5,441 nt of DNA from Planctomycetota bacterium (GTDB taxonomy: Bacteria > Planctomycetota > SKW154). Position numbers and translations under genes: made by a program. Position 1 is the stretch's first letter; each line of letters starts with the position of its first letter. The DNA lies in NCBI GenBank assembly GCA_026418755.1, contig JAOAAR010000062.1:3148-8588 (forward strand), written 5' to 3'. Under the pieces are notes generated by a model. It was not told the origin of the DNA and ran no database searches. It was given only the letters and a program-made list of their open reading frames with translations. Below are positions 1-5,407 of this stretch, one piece after another.

Positions 1-401
1 TTGTGAACCGCTCACGCCCGCAAATCTACTCAACCGCCCTGCCTCCGCTTGGAGCAGTCGCCGCATCTGCCGCAATCAGAACGCTTCTCGCTGAACCCGA
101 ACTCGTTGAAAAACTTCGCAAAAACATCTCCCTTTTCATAAGAACACTAAACGAACATTTTGAATTCAAACCTGAAAGCGAGATTTTAACTCCTATAGTT
201 CCCATCAGAATCGGGGATGAACGCGAGGTGATGGTTGTGCGTGCAAAACTCATAGAAAAAGGATTCTTCACAGCCGCTCTCCGTTATCCGACAGTTCCGA
301 AGGGAAAAGCGACAATACGAGTCTCTATTTCCGCCGCACACAGTGAAGATTCCGTCGCCTCTCTCGCATCACACATCGCAAAACTTTTTGACAATTTTTG
401 A
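1..401 (+). CDS. bioF: 8-amino-7-oxononanoate synthase (BioF), C-terminal fragment, 5' end outside window
   Basis: This is the C-terminal part of a PLP-dependent alpha-oxoamine synthase, most likely BioF, which condenses pimeloyl-thioester with L-alanine to make the KAPA intermediate of biotin synthesis in the cytoplasm. The reading frame is open from the first bases. About 132 residues are visible of a family length near 385-395, so roughly two thirds of the protein, including the PLP-binding lysine, lies upstream. Counting the codon at base 3 as residue 1, STALPP is at residues 10-15 and the family signature RYPTVPKG is at 94-101, followed by IRVSISAAHS. STALPP favours BioF over the paralogue Kbl (glycine C-acetyltransferase), which usually has a SNSLPP-like version, but a related oxoamine synthase cannot be excluded. 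The GTG at base 3 is an internal valine codon, not a start. It ends with TGA and converges on the minus-strand operon. Confidence 0.85.
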   Translation, partial: VNRSRPQIYSTALPPLGAVAASAAIRTLLAEPELVEKLRKNISLFIRTLNEHFEFKPESEILTPIVPIRIGDEREVMVVRAKLIEKGFFTAALRYPTVPKGKATIRVSISAAHSEDSVASLASHIAKLFDNF

Positions 402-481
402 CAAATTTTCTTCTTAGAGACGCTGCTGGTCGCCCGTTGCGTCGCTGTGCTATATGAAAGAAGAAAGCAAGAAGGATTGTA
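402..481. terminator. Convergent gap with a weak possible bidirectional terminator
   Basis: Two genes converge here, so transcription from both sides should stop in about 80 bases. A 9-bp A/T-rich inverted repeat pairs bases 407-415 (TTTCTTCTT) with 458-466 (AAGAAGAAA). Inside it a 5-bp stem pairs GACGC at 419-423 with GCGTC at 439-443. Neither strand has a clean run of T after the stem, so this is not a textbook intrinsic terminator. Its position is the main argument. Confidence 0.2.
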
Positions 482-757
482 TCATCCGCCGCTGACAGGT
501 GGAAACAGTAATAGTAAATCACCGTCTTTTAGTCTCACTCTCTCCAAGTTCTCACGCTCAACAGGCTCGCCGTTTACAAGAAGAACATAATTATTTTTTA
601 TCTGCCCCGAGTCGTAAATCTCGTTCCGAAACGGCTGCTGATACTTTGCAACAAGATTTTCGAACACATCTGCGACAGTCGTTGCCTCAAAATCGAAATC
701 ACCTTTGACCAGCCCCTTGTTAAGCACCGTATAGATTTTGACCTTCACCTTTGCCAT
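482..757 (-). CDS. MoaD/ThiS-family sulfur carrier protein (beta-grasp, C-terminal Gly-Gly)
   Basis: A 91-residue ubiquitin-like beta-grasp protein of the MoaD/ThiS family. It ends in FPPVSGG, the typical MoaD tail, whose terminal glycine is adenylated by an E1-like enzyme and then converted to a thiocarboxylate that donates sulfur. In molybdopterin synthase the partner is MoaE, but no moaE is visible here. The body shows the family pattern: an N-terminal beta hairpin, a VADVFENLVAKY helix at about residues 29-40, a VLLVNGEPV strand near 58-66 and a LKDGDLLLLFPP strand before the tail. It is somewhat longer than a minimal MoaD (about 80 residues), with extra sequence between the helix and the VLLVNG strand. 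It is the last gene of the minus-strand operon, starting 3 bases after the cutA stop. Its ribosome binding site (AGGAG) lies within the end of cutA, so translational coupling is likely. The exact pathway, molybdenum or tungsten cofactor or another thiolation, is not decidable here. Confidence 0.85.
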   Translation of the reverse strand: MAKVKVKIYTVLNKGLVKGDFDFEATTVADVFENLVAKYQQPFRNEIYDSGQIKNNYVLLVNGEPVERENLERVRLKDGDLLLLFPPVSGG

Positions 758-760
758 AAA

Positions 761-1081
761 CTAACTCCTAACCTCATCCCGTAACCATTTAAGGTAATCA
801 GGATTTCCTGCGACAATAGGAACCGCTATAATCTCTGGCACCGTGTAAGAATGGTTCGCTTTTATGAGGGTTATGACCTCTTCAATAAGAGATTTTAAGG
901 TTTTTATCACAAGCAAGACTTCTTCCGAGCGTTCGATTTTTCCCTTCCACCAGTAGACCGAAGAGAGGGAGGGAATAATATTCACACAGGCGGCTTTTCG
1001 CTCTGAAATCAAGGCCTCTGTTAGCCGTTCCGCTTCATCTCTGCTTGAACAAGTTGAGAAAACAACAATCTCCTCAGCCAT
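761..1081 (-). CDS. cutA: CutA1-family divalent-cation tolerance protein
   Basis: A 106-residue protein matching the whole length of the CutA1 family, small cytoplasmic proteins that form trimers with a PII-like ferredoxin fold. CutA was linked to copper and other divalent-metal tolerance in E. coli, but its molecular role is still uncertain. Family motifs are present in order: VFSTCSSRDEAERL near the N-terminus, AACVNIIP at about residues 30-37, SVYWWKGKIERSEEVLLVIKT, then HSYTVPEIIAVPI and a final YLKWL. The ATG has an AGGAGG ribosome binding site (1089-1094 on the opposite strand) with a 7-base spacer. It sits between two MoaD-like genes, 30 bases after the first and 3 bases before the second, and is clearly part of the same operon. 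That placement is unusual and may point to a metal-related or cofactor-related role, but this is inference from context. Confidence 0.93.
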   Translation of the reverse strand: MAEEIVVFSTCSSRDEAERLTEALISERKAACVNIIPSLSSVYWWKGKIERSEEVLLVIKTLKSLIEEVITLIKANHSYTVPEIIAVPIVAGNPDYLKWLRDEVRS

Positions 1082-1111
1082 CAGCCAGCCTCCTAAAATG
1101 AGAAACGAGAC

Positions 1112-1354
1112 TTAACCGCCGCTCATAATCGGCAGAAGCATAATTGTGTCGCCGTCTTTCAAACCAAAGGCTTCTTGTTTTACTCCAACCCCATTTACAA
1201 GAACGATGAGTTTGTCTAAACCGAGGGGGACGCCTGATTGCTTGGAAGCGGTTTCAAGGAACTCTTTAACTGTATCGCCATCAAAGCCGAAAACCACTTC
1301 GCTTCCCTTGAAGACTCGTTCCAACCATCCTACAGCCTTTACCTTGACGCGCAT
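1112..1354 (-). CDS. MoaD/ThiS-family sulfur carrier protein, second copy
   Basis: An 80-residue beta-grasp protein, the usual MoaD/ThiS length, ending LLPIMSGG with the Gly-Gly needed for E1-dependent activation. It shows an N-terminal strand (MRVKVKAVG), a VKEFLETASKQSG helix, an LIVLVNGVGV strand and a final LKDGDTIMLLP strand. It begins 10 bases after the E1-like gene with GAAGG as ribosome binding site, so the two are probably co-translated and this is the most likely primary substrate of that enzyme. Apart from the shared VLVNG and LKDGD...SGG framework, it differs clearly from the other MoaD-like protein of the operon, so the two are not a recent duplication. From family knowledge, small MoaD-like proteins with this tail often accompany HesA-like E1 proteins and tungsten aldehyde:ferredoxin oxidoreductase genes. 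No such oxidoreductase is in this window. Confidence 0.87.
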   Translation of the reverse strand: MRVKVKAVGWLERVFKGSEVVFGFDGDTVKEFLETASKQSGVPLGLDKLIVLVNGVGVKQEAFGLKDGDTIMLLPIMSGG

Positions 1355-1364
1355 AGTTTAACCT

Positions 1365-2228
1365 TCAAACGGGCGAAGGAATTTCGATATATGTAAAGGT
1401 ATTGTTTTCGGTATCGAAGAAGAGAAAGCGATTTCTGAGAGGGTCACCTTTACCAGTTAAGATTTTGATGACTTCTTGTGCTTCGAGAGAAGCGGCTAAT
1501 GCAGCGGTTGGACCAAGATTCCCGAGTTGGCGTTCTATTCCTGCGCTCGGGGCTTTTTCTTTTGGGTAGAAAGTATACCAGCCTCTGTCTTGCGGAAAGA
1601 TGGTGGTGACATAACCACAGAATCCTGCAATCGCTGCGGAAACGAGAGGAACATTCGCCTTGGACGCTGCATCCTGAAGAGTCAGCCGTGTCGTCACGCT
1701 GTCGAGCGCATCCACCGCTACATCGACTCCCCGAAGGGTTTCTTTTGCGTTCTTTTCGTTCAACTCAATCGTATAAGGCTCTAACTCCGTCGCAGAGTTC
1801 ACGACGCCAATCCACTCCTTTGCCACTTCTGCCTTCATTCTACCTGCACGCGCCGAAATCTCGCTTGAGAGAACCTGCCTGTTCAGATTTTCTTCTTTGA
1901 ATCTTTTTGAATCAACCACCTTCAGTCTGCCGACTCCTGCCCTCGTCCGTAGTTCAATAACGAGTCCCCCCAGCCCTCCACAACCAATAACCGCACAACA
2001 CGCTTTAAGTAACTTGATCTGTCCGTCAATCCCGAGTGTTCCTATATTCCTCTGATAACGAAGCGGAACGATTCCTGCTTTAAGTGCCTCTATCTCGACC
2101 TCTTTTGCTGTCATTTCCACTTTTTGCGCAACTGCTCGAATATCCTCAAAAGAGAGCCCCTGAAAAATTTGTCCGCTCGGGGTCTCATACTCCTTTGCCA
2201 TTTTTTCTATCACACTCCGTAGCCGCAT
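1365..2228 (-). CDS. E1-like adenylyltransferase, ThiF/MoeB/HesA family
   Basis: A 287-residue protein of the ThiF/MoeB/HesA family, which uses ATP to adenylate the C-terminal glycine of MoaD/ThiS-like carriers in the cytoplasm. The nucleotide-binding loop GCGGLGG is at residues 82-88, the NLNRQ motif with the ATP-contacting Asn and Arg at 114-118, a likely catalytic Lys at 132, and VDALDS with a likely Mg-ligand Asp at 173-178. The canonical RYxRN...G..GQ segment starts at residue 57. Residues 1-56 form an extra N-terminal helical region. The protein lacks the two CxxC pairs that bind zinc in MoeB and ThiF. Its only cysteines are at 77, 78, 83 and 204, so the zinc site is absent. It is the first gene of the operon, with GGAGGAG ahead of its ATG and a good promoter about 47 bases upstream. 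A molybdenum/tungsten-cofactor role is likely. ThiF-type thiamin synthesis is less likely because no thiamin genes are adjacent. Confidence 0.88.
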   Translation of the reverse strand: MRLRSVIEKMAKEYETPSGQIFQGLSFEDIRAVAQKVEMTAKEVEIEALKAGIVPLRYQRNIGTLGIDGQIKLLKACCAVIGCGGLGGLVIELRTRAGVGRLKVVDSKRFKEENLNRQVLSSEISARAGRMKAEVAKEWIGVVNSATELEPYTIELNEKNAKETLRGVDVAVDALDSVTTRLTLQDAASKANVPLVSAAIAGFCGYVTTIFPQDRGWYTFYPKEKAPSAGIERQLGNLGPTAALAASLEAQEVIKILTGKGDPLRNRFLFFDTENNTFTYIEIPSPV

Positions 2229-2274
2229 TCAATCTCCTCCGTCTTCTTATTCGCCATCTCTTTTTGCGGAGACA

Positions 2275-2303
2275 ATTCTATTGAAGAAGATTGAAATGGT
2301 CAA
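2275..2303 (-). promoter_or_regulatory. Sigma-70-type promoter for the E1/MoaD/CutA/MoaD operon
   Basis: Read on the minus strand, TTGACC (2298-2303) is followed after exactly 17 bases by TAGAAT (2275-2280). These are 5 of 6 matches to both consensus boxes at the ideal spacing. Transcription would start near base 2268, giving a leader of about 40 bases before the ATG at 2228. This predicts one transcript for the four minus-strand genes. Confidence 0.6.
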
Positions 2304-2378
2304 CCTCTTTCTTCATTACTCACTCTGTTTTGAGTTTATATGACTGTAATAAAGAGCCTCTGATAAGAGTAATTTTGT

Positions 2379-2405
2379 TTGACAGAGGAAGAGAAAGGCG
2401 ATAAT
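2379..2405 (+). promoter_or_regulatory. Possible promoter for rnfEA
   Basis: A perfect TTGACA at 2379-2384 is followed by GATAAT at 2400-2405, a 5 of 6 match, but the spacer is only 15 bases, shorter than the preferred 16-18. An alternative -10, TAATTC at 2402-2407, has a 17-base spacer but a poorer match. Either way the start would be near 2412, just before the AGGAGG at 2414-2419. A 6-bp inverted repeat, CCTCTG at 2357-2362 and CAGAGG at 2383-2388, overlaps the -35 box and could be an operator, though it may be chance. Confidence 0.4.
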
Positions 2406-2437
2406 TCTTTTTTAGGAGGTTTTGAAGGAAGTTATTG

Positions 2438-3190
2438 ATGGAGAAGAGGAGTTTCTTCGGAGAACTTGTGCGCGGGATATGGAAGGATAACCCGACATTT
2501 GTACTTATGATAGGGCTGTGTCCTGTGCTGGCAATCACGACGAGTTTGAAGAATGGGGTAGGAATGGCGTTTGCAGCAACTTTTGTTTTGGTAGGTTCTA
2601 ATTTGATGATATCTGCACTTGCGCGTTTCATTCCTGATGGGGTGCGAATTCCATGCTTTATTGTAGTCATCGCCGCATTCACGACGATTGTTGAGTTGGT
2701 CACCGCCGCATACACACCTGAACTTTATAAAGAATTGGGAATTTTTATACCACTGATTGTTGTAAATTGCATCATCCTTGGGAGGGCTGAGGCATATGCG
2801 TCGAAGAACCCAATTGGGCTTTCGATTGCAGACGGAATAGGTGAGGGGCTTGGTTTCCTCTTGGCGTTGGTTATCATAAGTTCAATACGAGAGGTTTTAG
2901 GAGCAGGGAGTCTTTGGGGGTATCAGTTGGTGCGTTGGAACGAAGTGACGGCAATCAAACCGGCTTCAATTATGGTGCTCCCCCCCGGGGCGTTTCTTTT
3001 GATAGGTTTGCTGTTAGGTTTTTTTGCGTGGAGGAAAAAAAGAAAGGCGGAGAAAGAGACAGCGCAGGGTTACGCGTTTCAAGAGGGAATCGTTGCAGAG
3101 ATAGAGTCTGCTGAAAGGGCGAAGGAAGTGGCGAAAAAAGAGAAAAAGGAAGAGAAGAGTGAGGAAAGTAGCGGCGAGAGCCAGGCGTAG
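2438..3190 (+). CDS. rnfE: Rnf electron-transfer complex subunit RnfE (RsxE/NqrD family)
   Basis: An integral membrane subunit of the Rnf complex, which moves electrons between ferredoxin and NAD while pumping Na+ or H+. It is a 250-residue protein counted from the ATG at 2438. A TTG codon sits just before it, but the ATG fits the GAAGGA site at 2424-2429 better. Diagnostic motifs are GLCPVLA with Cys28 and VVNCIILGRAEA with Cys111, the two cysteines that together with the RnfA pair hold a membrane [2Fe-2S] cluster. FIPDGVRIP and SKNPIGLSIADGIGEGLGF are also typical. These favour RnfE over NqrD. Several hydrophobic segments span about residues 20-197. The last about 53 residues form a Lys/Glu-rich tail after a WRKKRK stop-transfer signal, presumably cytoplasmic and longer than I expect for the family. 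rnfA follows after 31 bases. The usual upstream rnfC, rnfD and rnfG are missing. Confidence 0.93.
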   Translation: MEKRSFFGELVRGIWKDNPTFVLMIGLCPVLAITTSLKNGVGMAFAATFVLVGSNLMISALARFIPDGVRIPCFIVVIAAFTTIVELVTAAYTPELYKELGIFIPLIVVNCIILGRAEAYASKNPIGLSIADGIGEGLGFLLALVIISSIREVLGAGSLWGYQLVRWNEVTAIKPASIMVLPPGAFLLIGLLLGFFAWRKKRKAEKETAQGYAFQEGIVAEIESAERAKEVAKKEKKEEKSEESSGESQA

Positions 3191-3221
3191 GAATTGAAGA
3201 GTTTTTGAAGGAGATTCTTGG

Positions 3222-3899
3222 ATGGTGTTCATCATAATCATAATCAGTGCGGTGTTGGTGAACAATTATGTTCTCGTGCGGTTTTTGGGGCTCTGCCCGT
3301 TCATTGGAGTATCGAGGAGAATGGACACATCTGTGGGGATGGGTATGGCGGTCATCTTCGTGATGACATTGGCATCAGTTGTGACATGGATTATTCAACT
3401 ATTGGTGCTCTCTCCTACAGAGTATAACCTTTTGTATCAAGTTGCCCATCTTTTCTGGAAGGATGCAAAGCCTTCCGATTTTAACCTGTATCCTTTGTTG
3501 CGGACTCTTCTGTTCATATTGGCAATAGCAGCACTGGTTCAATTCATTGAGATGTTTATCAAGAAGAACAGTAAGGCGCTTTACGACGCTTTGGGGATAT
3601 ATCTTCCGCTTATAACCACGAACTGTGCTGTGTTGGGAGTTACTGTTCTCAACTCGCAGGTTTTCTGGGCGAACGCAGGGGAAGGGGCGCCGCTGAACCT
3701 CAGTTTTCTTAAAGCCACCGTACAGGGGTTTGCAGGTGGAGTAGGCTTTATGTTGGCGATGCTTCTAATGAGCGGAATCAGGGAGCGGTTAGAGATGGCG
3801 CCTATTCCAAAGGCGCTTAAAGGTGCTCCTATGGCATTCATCTGTACGGCACTAATGGCGTTAGCATTCGGCGGATTCGCAGGTCTTGTCTCAGAATAA
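3222..3899 (+). CDS. rnfA: Rnf electron-transfer complex subunit RnfA (RsxA/NqrE family)
   Basis: A membrane subunit of the Rnf complex, homologous to RnfE but inserted with opposite topology. The ATG at 3222 has an AAGGAG site at 3208-3213 with an 8-base spacer. Key motifs are LVNNYVLVRFLGLCPFIGVS with Cys25, the VGMGMAVIFVMTLAS helix, ALGIYLPLITTNCAVLGV with Cys135, and the C-terminal SGIRERLEMAPIPKALKGAPMAFI block. Cys25 and Cys135 are the expected [2Fe-2S] ligands shared with RnfE. At 225 residues it is about 30 longer than typical RnfA (about 193). The surplus is mostly an extra loop at about residues 64-92 between the second and third hydrophobic segments, rich in aromatic and charged residues, plus a few residues after TVLNSQ. 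The reading frame is intact. In most genomes rnfB follows rnfA. Here an unrelated gene follows instead. Confidence 0.93.
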   Translation: MVFIIIIISAVLVNNYVLVRFLGLCPFIGVSRRMDTSVGMGMAVIFVMTLASVVTWIIQLLVLSPTEYNLLYQVAHLFWKDAKPSDFNLYPLLRTLLFILAIAALVQFIEMFIKKNSKALYDALGIYLPLITTNCAVLGVTVLNSQVFWANAGEGAPLNLSFLKATVQGFAGGVGFMLAMLLMSGIRERLEMAPIPKALKGAPMAFICTALMALAFGGFAGLVSE

Positions 3900-3930
3900 A
3901 ACTTCGGGTAGATACTCAAATGGCGAGAGC

Positions 3931-4025
3931 GATACACAGAGGTGTGTCAAGAATCTTTATTGATGCATTTCTTCTGGAAAAAGTGGATAAAATTTTGCGA
4001 ATTTTTGTGCCCTCTGTGGTGTATC
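3931..4025. repeat. Imperfect inverted repeat (possible palindromic intergenic element)
   Basis: The left arm GATACACAGAGG (3931-3942) is the reverse complement of the right arm CCTCTGTGGTGTATC (4011-4025) except for three extra bases in the right arm, with 68 bases between the arms. The left arm can also form a local hairpin: GATACAC (3931-3937) with GTGTGTC (3942-3948), seven pairs including one G-T, around an AGAG loop. This could weakly terminate the rnfEA transcript, although no T-run follows. CTCTGTGG-type palindromes recur between genes in many environmental bacterial genomes as I recall, so a dispersed repeat is possible. This is not verifiable here. Confidence 0.4.
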
Positions 4026-4048
4026 ATTAAGGTAGAGGAAGGGGGGTG

Positions 4049-4057
4049 TAAGGAGGT
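4049..4057 (+). promoter_or_regulatory. Full-length Shine-Dalgarno that decides the start of the toroid-protein gene
   Basis: TAAGGAGGT is a nine-base perfect complement to the usual 3' end of 16S rRNA. The nearest ATG (4058) directly abuts it, one base from the AGGAGG core, which is too close. The in-frame GTG at 4064 leaves a 7-base spacer from the core, which is close to ideal. For the ATG at 4058 to be used, the weaker purine run at 4034-4046 would have to serve instead. Confidence 0.65.
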
Positions 4058-4063
4058 ATGGCA

Positions 4064-5407
4064 GTGAAAGTAATGGTAGTAAGTTCTGTTCTGGTGGCAG
4101 GACTGTTCGTCTGGATGCCGTTGATGGTGGCAGATGAAGGGGTATCGAAAGATGCGGTTGAGGCGGCTGTTAAGAAGGCGTGTGAGTATTTGAAAGCGCA
4201 GCAGAAAAGTGACGGACACTGGGAGTATAATCCGGATGCTCCTTTCAGACTCGGACCTCCTGGTGATAAAAACTGGTGGTTGTGGGAGGGTTCGACTGCG
4301 CTTGTTCTGCTGGCATTACTTAAAGGCGGGATTGACCCAGATGAAGAATGTATCAAGAAAGGGTTTGCGTTTATAAAGTCGAATCCATTCAAGCATACAT
4401 ACAGCGTGGCGTGTTACATTTTGGCGTTAGAGGCGCTGTATGATGCAAAGGCGAAGAAGATAGCGGATGAAGAGGCGAAGAAGGGAGAGCCGAAAGATGA
4501 GAAGGGGATGACGAGGGCGGTGGATGAGATAGAGCGAGAGTTGAATCCGCCGAAGGCGAAATGGGCACCGGACGATTGGAAGGCGTTTTGTGATGCGGTT
4601 GACTGGCTGGTGAAAAACAAGAACAAGAGGGTATGGCGTTATCCGCAATATGGGGAGGATGCGTCTAATGCGCAATATGCGATGTTGGCGATTTCTGCGG
4701 CACAGCGGATGAAGGTTCCTGTGCCGGACAGTCTGTATTGGGAGGTGGCAGGGTATTATCTCGGCTCACAGGAGAAGGAAGGACCTGAGGTGAAGCCGTT
4801 CCATGTTCCGATAGCGGATTTGTCGATGAAGGATTTGTTGAAAGTGAAGAAGGACCTTCTTGAAGGAGTGAAAGAGGCGGAGAAAGAGGCGAAGAAGATG
4901 GGAATCGAATTTGACAGAGAGAAGTGGAGGACGACTGCTGCGGAGAAGGCACATGATAGAATCTTTGGCGGCGAGCCGCAAAAGATGTGGGCGAGAGGAT
5001 GGTGTTATATGTATGACGACCCGCAGAAGGCTGCGTGGCGGTTCAAAGTGACAGGTGCGATGACCGCTTCTGCGATATGCGCACTTGCCGTATGCAAAGC
5101 AGGGCTGGGGACGAAAGAGAATTTTAAGACGATAGAGAAGCAAGTGAATCAGGCAATCAGAGACGGGTGTGCCTGGGTAGCGCATTATTTTGCTGTTGAC
5201 AAAAATCCTTCTGGTAAGATGCATCATGCATGGACAGGTGCGGAGTCGCCTGCACCAATCCATCACTTTTATTGGTTATACGCGCTTGAAAGAATAGGTA
5301 TTCTCTGTCTTGTGCGGAAGTTTGGCGACCACGATTGGTATGTGGAAGGTACTAAATATCTGCTGGGCTCGCAGCGTGCAGACGGCTCTTGGGATGCAGG
5401 CAACAAC
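4064..5407 (+). CDS. Secreted prenyltransferase/squalene-cyclase-like repeat protein, 3' end missing
   Basis: An open frame of 448 codons (450 if the ATG at 4058 is the start) that runs to the end of genomic sequence without a stop, so the C-terminus is missing. Numbering is from the 4058 ATG. Residues 1-25 look like a signal peptide: short basic start, hydrophobic core VVSSVLVAGLFVWMPLM, possible cleavage after VA before DEG. The rest resembles the alpha/alpha-toroid repeats of squalene-hopene cyclases and prenyltransferases, with QW-type motifs QKSDGHW at 49-55 and QRADGSW at 439-445. The segment with YWLYALERIG and HDWYVEGTKYLLGSQ is typical of exported proteins annotated as prenyltransferase/squalene oxidase repeat in Planctomycetota. 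No cyclase DxDD catalytic motif is evident, so an enzymatic role is doubtful and a structural or binding role outside the cytoplasmic membrane is more likely. Two Lys/Glu-rich stretches, about 129-170 and 270-310, interrupt the repeats. The true function is unknown. Confidence 0.75.

Noticed and set aside
3..5. GTG as the start codon of the first gene.
   Set aside because: The frame continues through the window edge and the residues before and after it match the middle of BioF, so this is an internal valine.
386..405. TTTTTGACAA occurring twice in near tandem, containing TTGACA boxes that look like -35 elements.
   Set aside because: No -10 box at proper spacing leads into a plus-strand gene. 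The repeat falls at the end of bioF and is short A/T-rich sequence.
2320..2715. A 131-codon minus-strand ORF across the start of rnfE.
   Set aside because: It is a shadow of the clearly recognised rnfE frame, with low-complexity Ser/Thr/Ile content and no family motifs.
3960..3993. TTGATG followed by TAAAAT as a promoter for the secreted-protein gene.
   Set aside because: The spacer is 22 bases and other box combinations nearby also fail on spacing, so no promoter is called.
3920..4030. A 36-codon plus-strand ORF (ATG at 3920, TAA at 4028) filling the gap after rnfA.
   Set aside because: It has no ribosome binding site, is short enough to be open by chance, and overlaps the inverted repeat. 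I saw no recognisable protein feature.
4027..4392. Minus-strand ORFs opposite the secreted-protein gene (also 4414-4626 and 4766-5266).
   Set aside because: They are Ser/Pro/Leu-rich shadows of the plus-strand frame, which has a strong ribosome binding site, a signal peptide and family motifs.
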